DNA of 64,000 nucleotides. Source: Oscillospiraceae bacterium (GTDB taxonomy: Bacteria; Bacillota_A; Clostridia; Oscillospirales; Ruminococcaceae). Position numbers and translations under genes: made by a program. Under the pieces are notes generated by a model. It was not told where the DNA came from, made no database searches, and saw only the letters and a program-made list of their open reading frames with translations. Where the stretch lies: NCBI GenBank assembly GCA_004558145.1, contig SFDQ01000001.1:248001-312000 (forward strand), in the 5' to 3' direction. Of this stretch, positions 34,822 through 43,312 are shown in pieces; positions within the stretch are counted from its first letter, which is position 1; each line of letters starts with the position of its first letter.

Positions 34822-35446
34822 AGAAAAACTCTCCTGGCCGGGCAGCGCCCTGCTGGGCCCGGTGCCCCCGGTGCTGGTGAGCTGCGGCGAAGGTGAGAGC
34901 GCCAACCTCATCACCATCGCCTGGGCGGGCACCGTCTGCACCCAGCCGCCCCGGGTGTCCATCTCCGTGCGCCCCACCCGCCACAGCTACGGCCTCATCA
35001 ACGAGAGCGGCGAGTTTGTCATCAACCTGCCCACCACGGCACTGGCCAAGGCGGTGGACTGGTGCGGCGTGAAGAGCGGCAAAGACGTGGACAAGTTCGC
35101 CGCCATGGGCCTGCACACCGCCCCCGCCTCCAAGGTGAGCTGTCCCCTGCTGGCGGAAAGCCCGGTGAACCTGGAGTGCAAGGTGTTCCAGCGCATCGAG
35201 CTGGGCAGCCACGACCTGTTTCTGGCGGACGTGGTGGCGGTGGACGTGGACCCCGCCCTTTTGGACAGCGCGGGCAAGCTGCATCTGGAAAAGGCGGGCC
35301 TGCTGGCCTACGCCCACGGCGACTACTACGCCCTTGGCAAGCAGCTGGGCAAGTTCGGCTGGAGCGTGCGCAAGAAAAAGCCCGCGCCCAAAAAGCCGGG
35401 AGCGCGCCCCCAGGCCCCTTCCTCTCCCCGGCGGCCCCGCAAGTGA
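34814..35446 (+). CDS. Flavin reductase family protein, second copy
   Basis: A 210-residue FMN-binding split-barrel protein: GPVPPVLVSCGEGESANLIT, WAGTVCTQPPRVSISVRPTRHSYGLI and EFVINLPT are typical of the flavin reductase family. It differs clearly from the copy at 1426. A basic, Pro/Lys-rich tail (KKKPAPKKPGARPQAP) extends the C-terminus. ATG 34814 has GAGGAGAAG upstream inside the end of the glycosyltransferase gene, so translation is coupled. Electron partner unknown. Confidence 0.86.
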   Translation: MSEEKLSWPGSALLGPVPPVLVSCGEGESANLITIAWAGTVCTQPPRVSISVRPTRHSYGLINESGEFVINLPTTALAKAVDWCGVKSGKDVDKFAAMGLHTAPASKVSCPLLAESPVNLECKVFQRIELGSHDLFLADVVAVDVDPALLDSAGKLHLEKAGLLAYAHGDYYALGKQLGKFGWSVRKKKPAPKKPGARPQAPSSPRRPRK

Positions 35447-35455
35447 ACCGACGCA

Positions 35456-35494
35456 AAAAGCGCCCTTTGGAGTGTTTCTCCAAAGGGCGCTTTT
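35456..35494. terminator. Bidirectional rho-independent terminator
   Basis: AAAAGCGCCCTTTGGAG-tgttt-CTCCAAAGGGCGCTTTT between convergent genes. Confidence 0.93.
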
Positions 35495-35499
35495 CTTTG

Positions 35500-36237
35500 T
35501 TATTCTGCCGGGGCGGCCAGGGAGCCCAGCGCCGCGCGGAAGGGCACGAGGTGCTCCTCGCCCGCCGGGGGCGTGCCCTTTAGCGGGAAGGGGATGCCCA
35601 GGGCGGCGTACTTTTCGATGCAGAGGGTGCGGAAGGGCAGCAGCTCCACCTTTTCCACATTGTCATACCCCTTTGCCAGTTCGGCCAGCCGGGCCGCGGC
35701 CCCGGTGCCGTCGTTGAGGCCGGGCACCACCACGTGCCGCAGCCACACCGGGCGGCCCATTTTTTTGCAGAGGTCCAGGAACGCCAGGGTGTGGGCAAGG
35801 CTGCCGCCGGTGCGGCGGCGGTAGTCCTCCTCGGTGGTGAATTTCAAATCGGCCAGCACCAGGTCGGTGTGGGCCAGCACCTGTTCCGCGTCCGCGAGGC
35901 CCGCCGCGCCGGAGGTGTCCAGGGCGGTGTGGAAGCCCTCGGCCGAAAGGGCCGCCAGCAGCGCCGCGGCAAAACCGCTCTGGGCCAGAGGCTCGCCGCC
36001 GGTGAGGGTGACGCCGCCGTTTTTCTTGATGTAGGGCGCGCAGCGGCGCACCTTTTGCAGCACGTCCTCCACCGTGACCTCCTGCCCGCCGCCAAAGGCC
36101 CAGGTGTCCGGGTTGTGGCAGTAGGCGCAGCGCAGAGGGCACCCCTGAAAGAACATCACATAGCGCAGGCCGGGGCCGTCCACCGCCCCCATGGACTGGA
36201 AGGAGTGGACGCGGCCGATGAGGGCGCTGTTTTCCAT
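35500..36237 (-). CDS. pflA: Pyruvate formate-lyase activating enzyme
   Basis: A 245-residue radical SAM protein with the CxxxCxxC cluster motif in GCPLRCAYCHNPDTW, followed by GGVTLTGGEPLAQ. It uses SAM and a 4Fe-4S cluster to create the glycyl radical on PflB. It lies 15 bp after pflB, in the usual pflB-pflA order, and shares its riboswitch-controlled promoter. Confidence 0.95.
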   Translation of the reverse strand: MENSALIGRVHSFQSMGAVDGPGLRYVMFFQGCPLRCAYCHNPDTWAFGGGQEVTVEDVLQKVRRCAPYIKKNGGVTLTGGEPLAQSGFAAALLAALSAEGFHTALDTSGAAGLADAEQVLAHTDLVLADLKFTTEEDYRRRTGGSLAHTLAFLDLCKKMGRPVWLRHVVVPGLNDGTGAAARLAELAKGYDNVEKVELLPFRTLCIEKYAALGIPFPLKGTPPAGEEHLVPFRAALGSLAAPAE

Positions 36238-36252
36238 GGGCGGGGCCTCCTT

Positions 36253-38481
36253 TTACATGGCGCTGTGGAAGGTGCGGCGGATGACCTCCCGCTGCTGCTC
36301 CCGGCTGAGCTTGTGGAAGTTCACCGCGTAGCCGGAGACGCGGATGGTCAGGTTCGGGTATTTGGAGGGGTCCTCGTAGGCCTCCTCCAGCATCTGACGG
36401 TTCATCACGTTCACGTTCAGGTGGTGGGCCATCTGGGCGAAGTAGCCGTCCAGCAGGGCCACCAGATTGCCGTGGCGCTCGGCCTCGGTCTTGCCCAGGG
36501 CCTCGGGCAGGATGGAGAAGGTGTTGGAGATGCCGTCCTTGCAGCAGTCATACTTGAGTTTGGCCACCGAGTTGAGGCTGGCCAGCGCGCCGCTCTTTTC
36601 CCGGCCGTGCATGGGGTTCGCGCCGGGGGCGAAGGGCTCGCCCGCCTTGCGGCCGTCGGGGGTGGAGCCGGTCTTTTTGCCGTAGACCACGTTGGAGGTG
36701 ATGGTGAGCACCGAGAGGGTGGGCTCGGCGTTCCGGTAGAGGGGATGCTTTTTCAGCTCCTCAAAGAAGAGACGGGCCTGCTCGGCGGCGATGGAGTCCA
36801 CCCGGTCATCGTCGTTGCCAAAGGCGGGGTACTCCCCTTCCACCTCAAAGTCGCTGATGAGGCCGGTGGCCTCGTCCCGCACACAGCGCACCTTCGCGTA
36901 CTTGATGGCGGAGAGAGAGTCGGCCAGCACGCTGAGGCCGGCGATGCCGAAGGCCATGTAGCGGTGGACCTCGGTGTCGTGGAGGGCCATCTGCAGCTTC
37001 TCGTAGGCGTACTTGTCATGCATGTAGTGGATGATGTTCATGGTGTTGGCGTACACCTTCGCCACCCAGGCGCGGTAGAAGTCCAGCCGGCGGCAGACCT
37101 CGTCGTAGTCCAGGTATTCGCCCTTGAATGGCTCGGTGGCCGGGCCCACCTGCTCGTTCTTCATCTCGTCCCGGCCGCCGTTGAGGGACATGAGCAGGAG
37201 TTTGGGCAGGTTGGTGCGGGCGCCGAAGAACTGCATGTCCTTGCCCACCCGCATGGCGGAAACGCAGCAGGCGATGGCGTAGTCGTCGCCATAGATGGGG
37301 CGCATCAGGTCGTCGTTCTCGTACTGGATGGCGTCGGTGTCGCAGGAGACCTTTGCGCAAAAGCGCTTGAAGCCCTCCGGCAGCGCGCCGGACCAGAGCA
37401 CCGTCAGGTTGGGCTCGGGGGCGCTCCCCAGGTCATAGAGGGTGTGCAGCACCCGGAAGGAGTTCTTGGTCACCAGGGTGCGGCCGTCCAGCCCCATGCC
37501 GCCCACCGCCTCGGTGATCCACATGGGGTCGCCGCCGAACAGCTCGTTGTAGGAGGGGGTGCGCAGGTGGCGGGCCATGCGCAGCTTCATCACAAAGTGG
37601 TCCATCAGCTCCTGGGCGCCCTGCTCGGTGAGGATGCCGGCGGCAAGGTCCCGCTCGAAGTAGATGTCCAGGAAGGTGCTCACCCGGCCCAGGCTCATGG
37701 CCGCGCCGTTCTGCTCCTTGATGGCCCCCAGGTAGCCGAAGTACAGCCACTGCACCGCCTCGTGGGCATTGGCGGCGGGGCGGCGGATGTCGCAGCCGTA
37801 CATCTCGGCCATGCCCGCCAGCTTGTTCAGAAAGTCGATCTGCCGCCACACCTCCTCGATGAGGCGAATGACGTCGTCGGTCATGGGCCGGGCGTGCAGC
37901 TGGGCCATGTCCTTTTGTTTTTCCGCCACCAGTTTGTCCACGCCGTAGAGGGCCACCCGGCGGTAGTCGCCGATGATGCGGCCCCGGCCGTAGGCGTCCG
38001 GCAGGCCGGTGATGAGGCCGCAGTGGCGGGCGGCGCGGGTCTCAGGCCCGTAGACCCGGAACACGCCGTCGTTGTGGGTGGTGCGGTAGCGGAATTCTTC
38101 CTCGATTTTGTCCGAGAGCTTGTAGCCGTAGGCCTCGCAGGCACTGCGGGCCATGCGGATGCCGCCAAAGGGGTTCACGCCCCGCTTGAGCGGCTCGTCG
38201 GTCTGCAGGCCCACGATGAGCTCGTCCTCTTTGTCCAGATAGCCGGGGGCGAAGGTGAGCAGGCTCATCACTGTTTCGGTGTCCACCTTCAAAACGCCGC
38301 CCTTTTCCCGCTCGGCGGCCATCAGGGCCTCCAGCTTGGCCATCAGCCGCTTGGTGCGGTCGGTGGGGCCGGCGAGAAATTTGTCGTCGTCGGTATACGG
38401 TTTGTAGTTTTTTTGGATAAAATCCCGAACGTCGATTTTCTCCTGCCACGCGCCGGGCACAAAATTCTTCCACTGTTCCAT
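36253..38481 (-). CDS. pflB: Formate C-acetyltransferase (pyruvate formate-lyase)
   Basis: A 742-residue glycyl radical enzyme. The catalytic Cys pair is in DDYAIACCVSAMRVGK, and the radical Gly is in the C-terminal RVSGYAVNFHKL, about 20 residues from the end. It converts pyruvate and CoA into acetyl-CoA and formate anaerobically; formate then feeds formyl-THF and purine synthesis. ATG 38481 follows AAAGGGG. The leader carries a ZTP riboswitch with a terminator, linking expression to folate/purine status. Length and motifs are normal. Confidence 0.96.
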   Translation of the reverse strand: MEQWKNFVPGAWQEKIDVRDFIQKNYKPYTDDDKFLAGPTDRTKRLMAKLEALMAAEREKGGVLKVDTETVMSLLTFAPGYLDKEDELIVGLQTDEPLKRGVNPFGGIRMARSACEAYGYKLSDKIEEEFRYRTTHNDGVFRVYGPETRAARHCGLITGLPDAYGRGRIIGDYRRVALYGVDKLVAEKQKDMAQLHARPMTDDVIRLIEEVWRQIDFLNKLAGMAEMYGCDIRRPAANAHEAVQWLYFGYLGAIKEQNGAAMSLGRVSTFLDIYFERDLAAGILTEQGAQELMDHFVMKLRMARHLRTPSYNELFGGDPMWITEAVGGMGLDGRTLVTKNSFRVLHTLYDLGSAPEPNLTVLWSGALPEGFKRFCAKVSCDTDAIQYENDDLMRPIYGDDYAIACCVSAMRVGKDMQFFGARTNLPKLLLMSLNGGRDEMKNEQVGPATEPFKGEYLDYDEVCRRLDFYRAWVAKVYANTMNIIHYMHDKYAYEKLQMALHDTEVHRYMAFGIAGLSVLADSLSAIKYAKVRCVRDEATGLISDFEVEGEYPAFGNDDDRVDSIAAEQARLFFEELKKHPLYRNAEPTLSVLTITSNVVYGKKTGSTPDGRKAGEPFAPGANPMHGREKSGALASLNSVAKLKYDCCKDGISNTFSILPEALGKTEAERHGNLVALLDGYFAQMAHHLNVNVMNRQMLEEAYEDPSKYPNLTIRVSGYAVNFHKLSREQQREVIRRTFHSAM

Positions 38482-38526
38482 GATTGCAAAGCCCCTTTCG
38501 GTGTGTTTTGTGCCGCCCGGAAGAAA

Positions 38527-38630
38527 TAAAAAAGGGCAGCACCGCGTATGCGATGTTGCCCAGACGGTCGGCATAAAACGCGCCTCACTCCCCCGTGGTG
38601 TGCCCACGAAATTCCGTCAGTTGTGAGGGC
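38527..38630 (-). ncRNA. ZTP (pfl motif) riboswitch with terminator platform
   Basis: Minus-strand leader of pflB. CCTCAC (plus 38583-38588) pairs with GTGAGG (38623-38628) to enclose the first subdomain, which contains the CAACTGACGGA strand, a CGTGGG/CCACG hairpin and GGGGAG. A short linker leads to the second subdomain GCCGACCGTCTGGGCA, whose GGGCA (38561-38557) pairs with TGCCC (38538-38534), followed by a T-rich run. Both subdomains match the conserved ZTP aptamer, which binds the folate-stress signal ZTP/ZMP. Ligand binding should disrupt the terminator and turn pflBA on. Confidence 0.85.
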
Positions 38631-38656
38631 GGTGTTTTGCTGTGAAAACAATACTT

Positions 38657-38685
38657 AGTATACAGCAGGCGCTTTTGCTTGTCAA
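38657..38685 (-). promoter_or_regulatory. Sigma-A promoter of pflBA
   Basis: Minus strand TTGACA (38680-38685), 17-bp spacer, TATACT (38657-38662). Transcription would begin about 20 nt before the ZTP aptamer. It lies 18 bp past the stop of the upstream glycosyltransferase gene, with no clear terminator between. Confidence 0.85.
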
Positions 38686-38702
38686 CACACAATATCTGCC
38701 GC

Positions 38703-40583
38703 TCAGCCCGGCAGACAGTTTTGCAGATGGCGCAGATCGCCGCTTTCGGAAAAGTCCTCCCGGTCCAGGGTGAGGCCGGGGTTATAGTAGGGGTCGCGGG
38801 TGAGGTTCTCCCGGCCGAAGCGCTCGGTGAGGCGCTTTTGCTCGCCGGCAAAGCGGGCCTTTTTGGCCTTGTCCTTCTCGTCGATGCCCCGGCTCTTGCT
38901 CTCGTAGTGGTACAGCTGGGCATAGGGGGTCCAGACCACCCGCCAGCCGGCCCGCCGGGCCCGCAGGCAGAAGTCCACATCGTTGAAGGCCACGGTGAAG
39001 CCCTCGTCCAGGCCGTTCAGTGCGTCGAACACCTCGGCCCGCACCAGCAGGCAGGCGGCGGTGACGGCGGAAAAATCCTGCACGGTGGCGGCGCGGAACA
39101 TGTAGCCGCCGGAGGTGCGGGGGCGGTATTTGTGGCTGTGGCCGGCGTAGCCGCCAAGGCCGGTGATGATGCCCGCGTGCTGGATGGTGTCGTCGGGGTA
39201 GTAGAGCATGGCCCCGCACATGGCCACTCCCGGGCGGCTGGCCTGCATCAGCAGTTCGGTGAGCCACTCCCGGTTGATGACCTCCACGTCGTTGTTCAAA
39301 AGCAGCAGGTAGTCGCCCTGGGCCGCCTTGCGCCCGAAGTTGTTGATGGCGGAGAAGTTGAAGCCGCCCTGGGCCTTGTACTCCACCACCTTACAGCGGG
39401 GGTAGCCCTCGGGGCCGGTGATTTTTTTGTAGTAGTCGAAGGTGGCCGCCTCTTTGGAGTTGTTCTCGATGACGATGACCTCGAAGTTGTGCCAGCTGGT
39501 CTTTTTGTAGACCGAGGAGAGGCACTTTTCCAGGTCATCGGTGTGGTCCATGTTGGGGATGAGGATGCTCACCAGCGGTTCGCCCTCGATCTCATAGTCC
39601 ACCTTGTAGGTGCTGGGGTAAAGGCCGTCCCGCACCTCGCCCCGCTGGCCGGTGCGCTCCAGATGGTCCGCGATGGCCTTTTTGGCCGCCTTGGCCACAT
39701 AGGGCTTGGCGGCGGTGCCGCCGCTGGTGGAGCCGCCGTGCACCCGCCAGTAATAGAGCACCTGGGGGATGTGATAGATTTGGGTGTCGTCCAGCCGGTC
39801 GGTCAGGCGCAGGAACAGGTCGTGGTCCTGGCTGCCGTCGCACTCGCTGCGCTCACCCCCCGCCTCAAAGTACAGGCTGCGCTTGAAGGCGGAAAGATGG
39901 CAGATGTAGTTGCAGCAGACCAGATAGTCCGGGGCGAAGTCCGGCTTGAAGTGGGCCACCATGGGCCGGCGGATGCTCTTTTTGAACAGGGCCTCGTCGC
40001 TGTAAAGGAAATCCGCGCCGCTGTCCAGAATGGCCATCTGCAGGGTGTACACCGCGTGGGGGGCCAGGATGTCGTCGTGGTCCGCCAGGGCCAGATACTC
40101 GCCGGTGGCAAGGTCGGCCGCCGCGTTGGTGTTGGCGCTGATGCCCTTGTTCTCCACCTTGACGTACTTCACCCGGCTTGCCGCCGGGGCTATCTTTTCC
40201 GCAAAGGCCGCCCGCTGCTTCACGATTTCGCCCACATAGGCATGGGCCTCGTCGGAGGCGTCCGCAAGGCACAGCTCCCACCGGGTGCTGGTCTGGTCAA
40301 AAACGCTGGCCAAAAACTGCCGCAAAAAGGGTTCCGGCGTGTTGTAGAGCGGCACGCAGATGCTGACCAGGGGCAGGGCTGCGCCGTTTTCCCACCGGTC
40401 GGCCAGGTCCGCCCGCTGGGCCTGCAGCACCTTTTTCTTGGGCAGGTAGCGGGCCCGCTTGCCGAAGAGGCGGCGGCGGAAAAAGCCCAGCGCCCGCCGC
40501 ACCATGGCGAAGAGGCCCTCGCTCTTTAAAAGGTCAAAGGCATAGCCGAACAGCTCCCGGATGCGTTTGAGTTTGAGTTTCAT
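38703..40583 (-). CDS. Large glycosyltransferase with two GT2 domains
   Basis: A 626-residue protein with a basic N-terminal segment and two GT-A (family 2) domains. Domain 1 (about 70-290) has SICVPLYNTPEPFLRQ and ALADHDDILAPHA. Domain 2 (about 340-590) has VSILIPNMDHTDDLEKCLSS, LLLNNDVEVI and NDVDFCLRARRAGW. Such two-domain enzymes (rhamnosyl/galactosyl polymerising type) add one or two sugars to a surface polysaccharide in the cytoplasm before export. It is paralogous to the next upstream gene. Last gene of the glycan operon that includes the ABC exporter. Confidence 0.88.
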   Translation of the reverse strand: MKLKLKRIRELFGYAFDLLKSEGLFAMVRRALGFFRRRLFGKRARYLPKKKVLQAQRADLADRWENGAALPLVSICVPLYNTPEPFLRQFLASVFDQTSTRWELCLADASDEAHAYVGEIVKQRAAFAEKIAPAASRVKYVKVENKGISANTNAAADLATGEYLALADHDDILAPHAVYTLQMAILDSGADFLYSDEALFKKSIRRPMVAHFKPDFAPDYLVCCNYICHLSAFKRSLYFEAGGERSECDGSQDHDLFLRLTDRLDDTQIYHIPQVLYYWRVHGGSTSGGTAAKPYVAKAAKKAIADHLERTGQRGEVRDGLYPSTYKVDYEIEGEPLVSILIPNMDHTDDLEKCLSSVYKKTSWHNFEVIVIENNSKEAATFDYYKKITGPEGYPRCKVVEYKAQGGFNFSAINNFGRKAAQGDYLLLLNNDVEVINREWLTELLMQASRPGVAMCGAMLYYPDDTIQHAGIITGLGGYAGHSHKYRPRTSGGYMFRAATVQDFSAVTAACLLVRAEVFDALNGLDEGFTVAFNDVDFCLRARRAGWRVVWTPYAQLYHYESKSRGIDEKDKAKKARFAGEQKRLTERFGRENLTRDPYYNPGLTLDREDFSESGDLRHLQNCLPG

Positions 40584-40606
40584 GGCTTGTCGCCCCCAAA
40601 AGGCCC

Positions 40607-42484
40607 TTATTTCAGGCCGTAGTTTTCAAAAAGAAGGTTGAAGTGGCGGTTGTAGTAAGGGTCGCCGGCGGCGATCATGTCGCCGTATTTGGCGATGAAC
40701 CGGGCCTTTTCCCCCTCGTAGCGGCGGGCGTTCTCGCTCAGGGTGTCCAGCCCGCGGCTCTTGCTCTCGTAGTGGTAGGCTTCGGCGTGGGGGGTGAACA
40801 CGTTGGTCAGGCCCTTCTTCCAAAGCTTCAGGCACAGGTCGATGTCATTGTAGGCCACGGCGAAGTTCTCCTCGTCCAGCCCGCCCATCTCGTCGTAGAG
40901 GGTGGCCTTGACCATCAGGCAGGCGCCGGTGACCGCCAGCAGGTTCTGAGGGGTGGCCAGCCGGTAAAGGTCGCCCGCCGAGGCCCGGGGGTGGCTCTTG
41001 TGGCTGTGGCCGGCGGTGCCGCCGATGCCAAGGAACACCCCCGCATGCTGGATGCGGTCGTCGGGGTAGTAGAGCTTCGCGCCCACGCAGCCCACGTCCG
41101 GCCGCTGGCTGAACATGAGCATCTCGGCCAGAAAACCCTCGCTGAGCAGCTCGATGTCGTTGTTCAAAAGCAGCAGCTGCTCGCCTTTGGCAAACCGGCG
41201 GGCGAAGTTGTTCACCGCCGAGAAGTTGAAGCCGCCCTCATAGGTGACCACCTGCAGCCGGGGGTACTTCTTCTTTGCCGCCTCGTAATATTCAAAGGTG
41301 GCGGGGTCGGCGGAGTTGTTCTCCGCCACGATGACCTCAAAGTTGTCGTAGCCCGCCTTGGTGTAGAGGCTGGAAAGGCAGCGGTCCAGGTCCTCGATGT
41401 GGTCCTTGTTCGGGATGAGCACACTGATGAGGGGCGTGCCGGTGAGGGCGTACTTCACCCGGTAAGCGCCGGGGCAGCCCTCGATGCGCTTCGCCGTTCC
41501 TTCCAGGCCCACCCGTTTCAGGTGGTCGTCGATGGCCTTCTCCCCCGCCGCCAGGGCGTAGGGTTTTGCCTCCATGCCGCTGGCGGTGCTGCCGGAATGG
41601 CTGCGCCAGATGTAGAGCACATAGGGGATGTGGGTCACCTTTTGGGCGTGCTCGGTGAGGCGCAGGATGATTTCAAAGTCCTGGCTGCCGTCGTACTCGC
41701 TGCGCTCGCCGCCGCCCGCCCGCTCAAAGAGCGCCCGGGAGAAGGCGGCCAGATGGGTGATGTAGTTGCAGCCCCGCAGATAGTCCGGTTCAAAGTCCGG
41801 CTTGAAGTGGTAATCCACCAGATGTTTGAGGTCCGCCGAGAGGACTATCTCATCGGAATAGACGAAGTCCGCCCCGGCCAGCGCCTCCTTGGCCACCCGG
41901 TAGAGGGCGTTGGCATAGAGCACGTCGTCGTGGTCCAAAAGGGTGATCCAGTCGCCGGTGGCGGCGGCCAGGGCCGCGTTGGTGTTGGCGGCGATGCCGC
42001 CGTTTTCTTCCAGCTTCAGATAGCGGATGCGGCCGTCCTTTTGGGCAAACCCCTGCGCGATGCGGCCCACGTCGGAATGGGCATCGTCGGAGGCGTCCGC
42101 CAGCACCAGCTCCCAGCGCTGGTAGCTCTGGGCCAGCACGCTGTTTATCATCTGGCGCAGAAAGGGCGCGGGGGTGTTGAAAAGGGGCACGCAGACGCTG
42201 ATGGTGGGCCCGGCGAGATTTTCCGCCCGCTGGGCTTTCAGCTGGCGGCGGGTGGGCAGGTCCGCCCGGTAGCGCCAGGTGTCCCAGTGCAAGGCAAGGC
42301 GGATGCGGAACTCCACCTCCCGCCAGAGGGCTTCGAGGCCCTCCTCCCGGCCCACCTGGGCGCACCACGCGGCCACCTGTTTGATGTGGGCGGGGTCCAG
42401 AAGGCGGCGGGCCATGCCGCCCACGCTGTCTTCACGGGCAACGTCGGCGGGCAGGGGGGCTTCCAGTTCTTTTTTGTCCGGCAT
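40607..42484 (-). CDS. Large glycosyltransferase with two GT2 domains, paralogue
   Basis: A 625-residue protein of the same architecture as the following gene: domain 1 with ISVCVPLFNTPAPFLRQMI and TLLDHDDVLYANA, domain 2 with ISVLIPNKDHIEDLDRCLSSLY, LLLNNDIELL and NDIDLCLKLWKKG. The order of motifs and stretches such as HYESKSRG are shared, so the two genes look like a tandem duplication that diverged in acceptor or donor use. ATG 42484 follows AAAGGAGAG. A hairpin separates it from the ABC ATPase gene upstream. Confidence 0.88.
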   Translation of the reverse strand: MPDKKELEAPLPADVAREDSVGGMARRLLDPAHIKQVAAWCAQVGREEGLEALWREVEFRIRLALHWDTWRYRADLPTRRQLKAQRAENLAGPTISVCVPLFNTPAPFLRQMINSVLAQSYQRWELVLADASDDAHSDVGRIAQGFAQKDGRIRYLKLEENGGIAANTNAALAAATGDWITLLDHDDVLYANALYRVAKEALAGADFVYSDEIVLSADLKHLVDYHFKPDFEPDYLRGCNYITHLAAFSRALFERAGGGERSEYDGSQDFEIILRLTEHAQKVTHIPYVLYIWRSHSGSTASGMEAKPYALAAGEKAIDDHLKRVGLEGTAKRIEGCPGAYRVKYALTGTPLISVLIPNKDHIEDLDRCLSSLYTKAGYDNFEVIVAENNSADPATFEYYEAAKKKYPRLQVVTYEGGFNFSAVNNFARRFAKGEQLLLLNNDIELLSEGFLAEMLMFSQRPDVGCVGAKLYYPDDRIQHAGVFLGIGGTAGHSHKSHPRASAGDLYRLATPQNLLAVTGACLMVKATLYDEMGGLDEENFAVAYNDIDLCLKLWKKGLTNVFTPHAEAYHYESKSRGLDTLSENARRYEGEKARFIAKYGDMIAAGDPYYNRHFNLLFENYGLK

Positions 42485-42517
42485 GGGGTCGTTCTCTCCT
42501 TTGTCCCGGGCGCGCAA

Positions 42518-42547
42518 AACAGCCAGGGGGCCTGCCTCCTGGCTGTT
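42518..42547 (-). terminator. Intra-operon attenuator hairpin
   Basis: Minus strand AACAGCCAGG-aggcaggccc-CCTGGCTGTTTT in the 71-bp gap between the ABC ATPase and the glycosyltransferase. The T tract is short, so partial termination is more likely than a full stop. Confidence 0.5.
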
Positions 42548-42555
42548 GCGGGGTC

Positions 42556-43299
42556 TCACTCGGCGTCCCGGGTGGTGTGTTTATAGGCGGCGCACACCTC
42601 TTCGGTGGGGCCGTTCATCTTGATGCGGCCGTGCTCCAGCCAGGCCACCTTGTTGCACATGCGCTCGATCTGCTCGATGGAGTGGCTCACCAGAATCACG
42701 GTGGTGCCGCCGCTCATCAGCTTCTGCATGCGATCCTCGCACTTTTGCTGGAACAAAAAGTCGCCCACGCTCAAAATTTCGTCGGCAATCAGGATGTCCG
42801 GCTTTGTGATGGTGGCGATGGCGAAGGCGATGCGGGCCACCATGCCGCTGGAATAGTTTTTCAGCGGCACGTCCAGAAAGTCGTGCAGTTCGCTGAACTC
42901 CACGATCTCGTCGAATTTTTCCCGGATGTACTTCGGGGTGAAGCCCAGCACCGCGCCGTTCAAAAAGATGTTCTCACGGGCGGTGAGGTCCATGTCAAAG
43001 CCGGCGCCCAGCTCGATGAGGGGGGCGATGGTGCCCCGCACCACGCAGTTGCCGGTGGTGGGCTTGTAGACGCCGCTGATGACCTTGAGCAGGGTGGATT
43101 TGCCGCTGCCGTTCAGGCCGATGAGGCCGTAGAAGTCGCCCGGCTGCACGGTGAGGCTGACGTTTTTCAGCGCGTAGAACTCGTCGAACTTCAGCTTGCC
43201 GTGGGCGATCTGCAAGAAATATTCCTTCAGGCTCTCGCTTTTTTCCTTGGCGAGGTTGAAGCGCATGGAGACGTCGTTTACCTGGATGATGGGTTCCAT
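42556..43299 (-). CDS. Polysaccharide ABC exporter ATPase (Wzt/TagH-like)
   Basis: A 247-residue ABC ATPase with Walker A GLNGSGKST, signature NYSSGMVARI, Walker B ILIADEILSVGD and H-loop SHSIEQIE. FYALKNVSLTVQPGDFYGLIG and the ENIFLNGAVLGF segment are typical of ATPases exporting O-antigen or teichoic acid. There is no extra C-terminal carbohydrate-binding domain. It pairs with the permease encoded 13 bp upstream. ATG 43299 follows GGGAGGG. Confidence 0.92.
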   Translation of the reverse strand: MEPIIQVNDVSMRFNLAKEKSESLKEYFLQIAHGKLKFDEFYALKNVSLTVQPGDFYGLIGLNGSGKSTLLKVISGVYKPTTGNCVVRGTIAPLIELGAGFDMDLTARENIFLNGAVLGFTPKYIREKFDEIVEFSELHDFLDVPLKNYSSGMVARIAFAIATITKPDILIADEILSVGDFLFQQKCEDRMQKLMSGGTTVILVSHSIEQIERMCNKVAWLEHGRIKMNGPTEEVCAAYKHTTRDAE

Positions 43300-43312
43300 C
43301 GTTCGCCCTCCC

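Noticed and set aside
38640..38700. Rex or Fnr box at the pfl promoter
   Set aside because: Only half-site-like TTTTCACA and TTGTGT pieces are present; no convincing inverted repeat at the right spacing.
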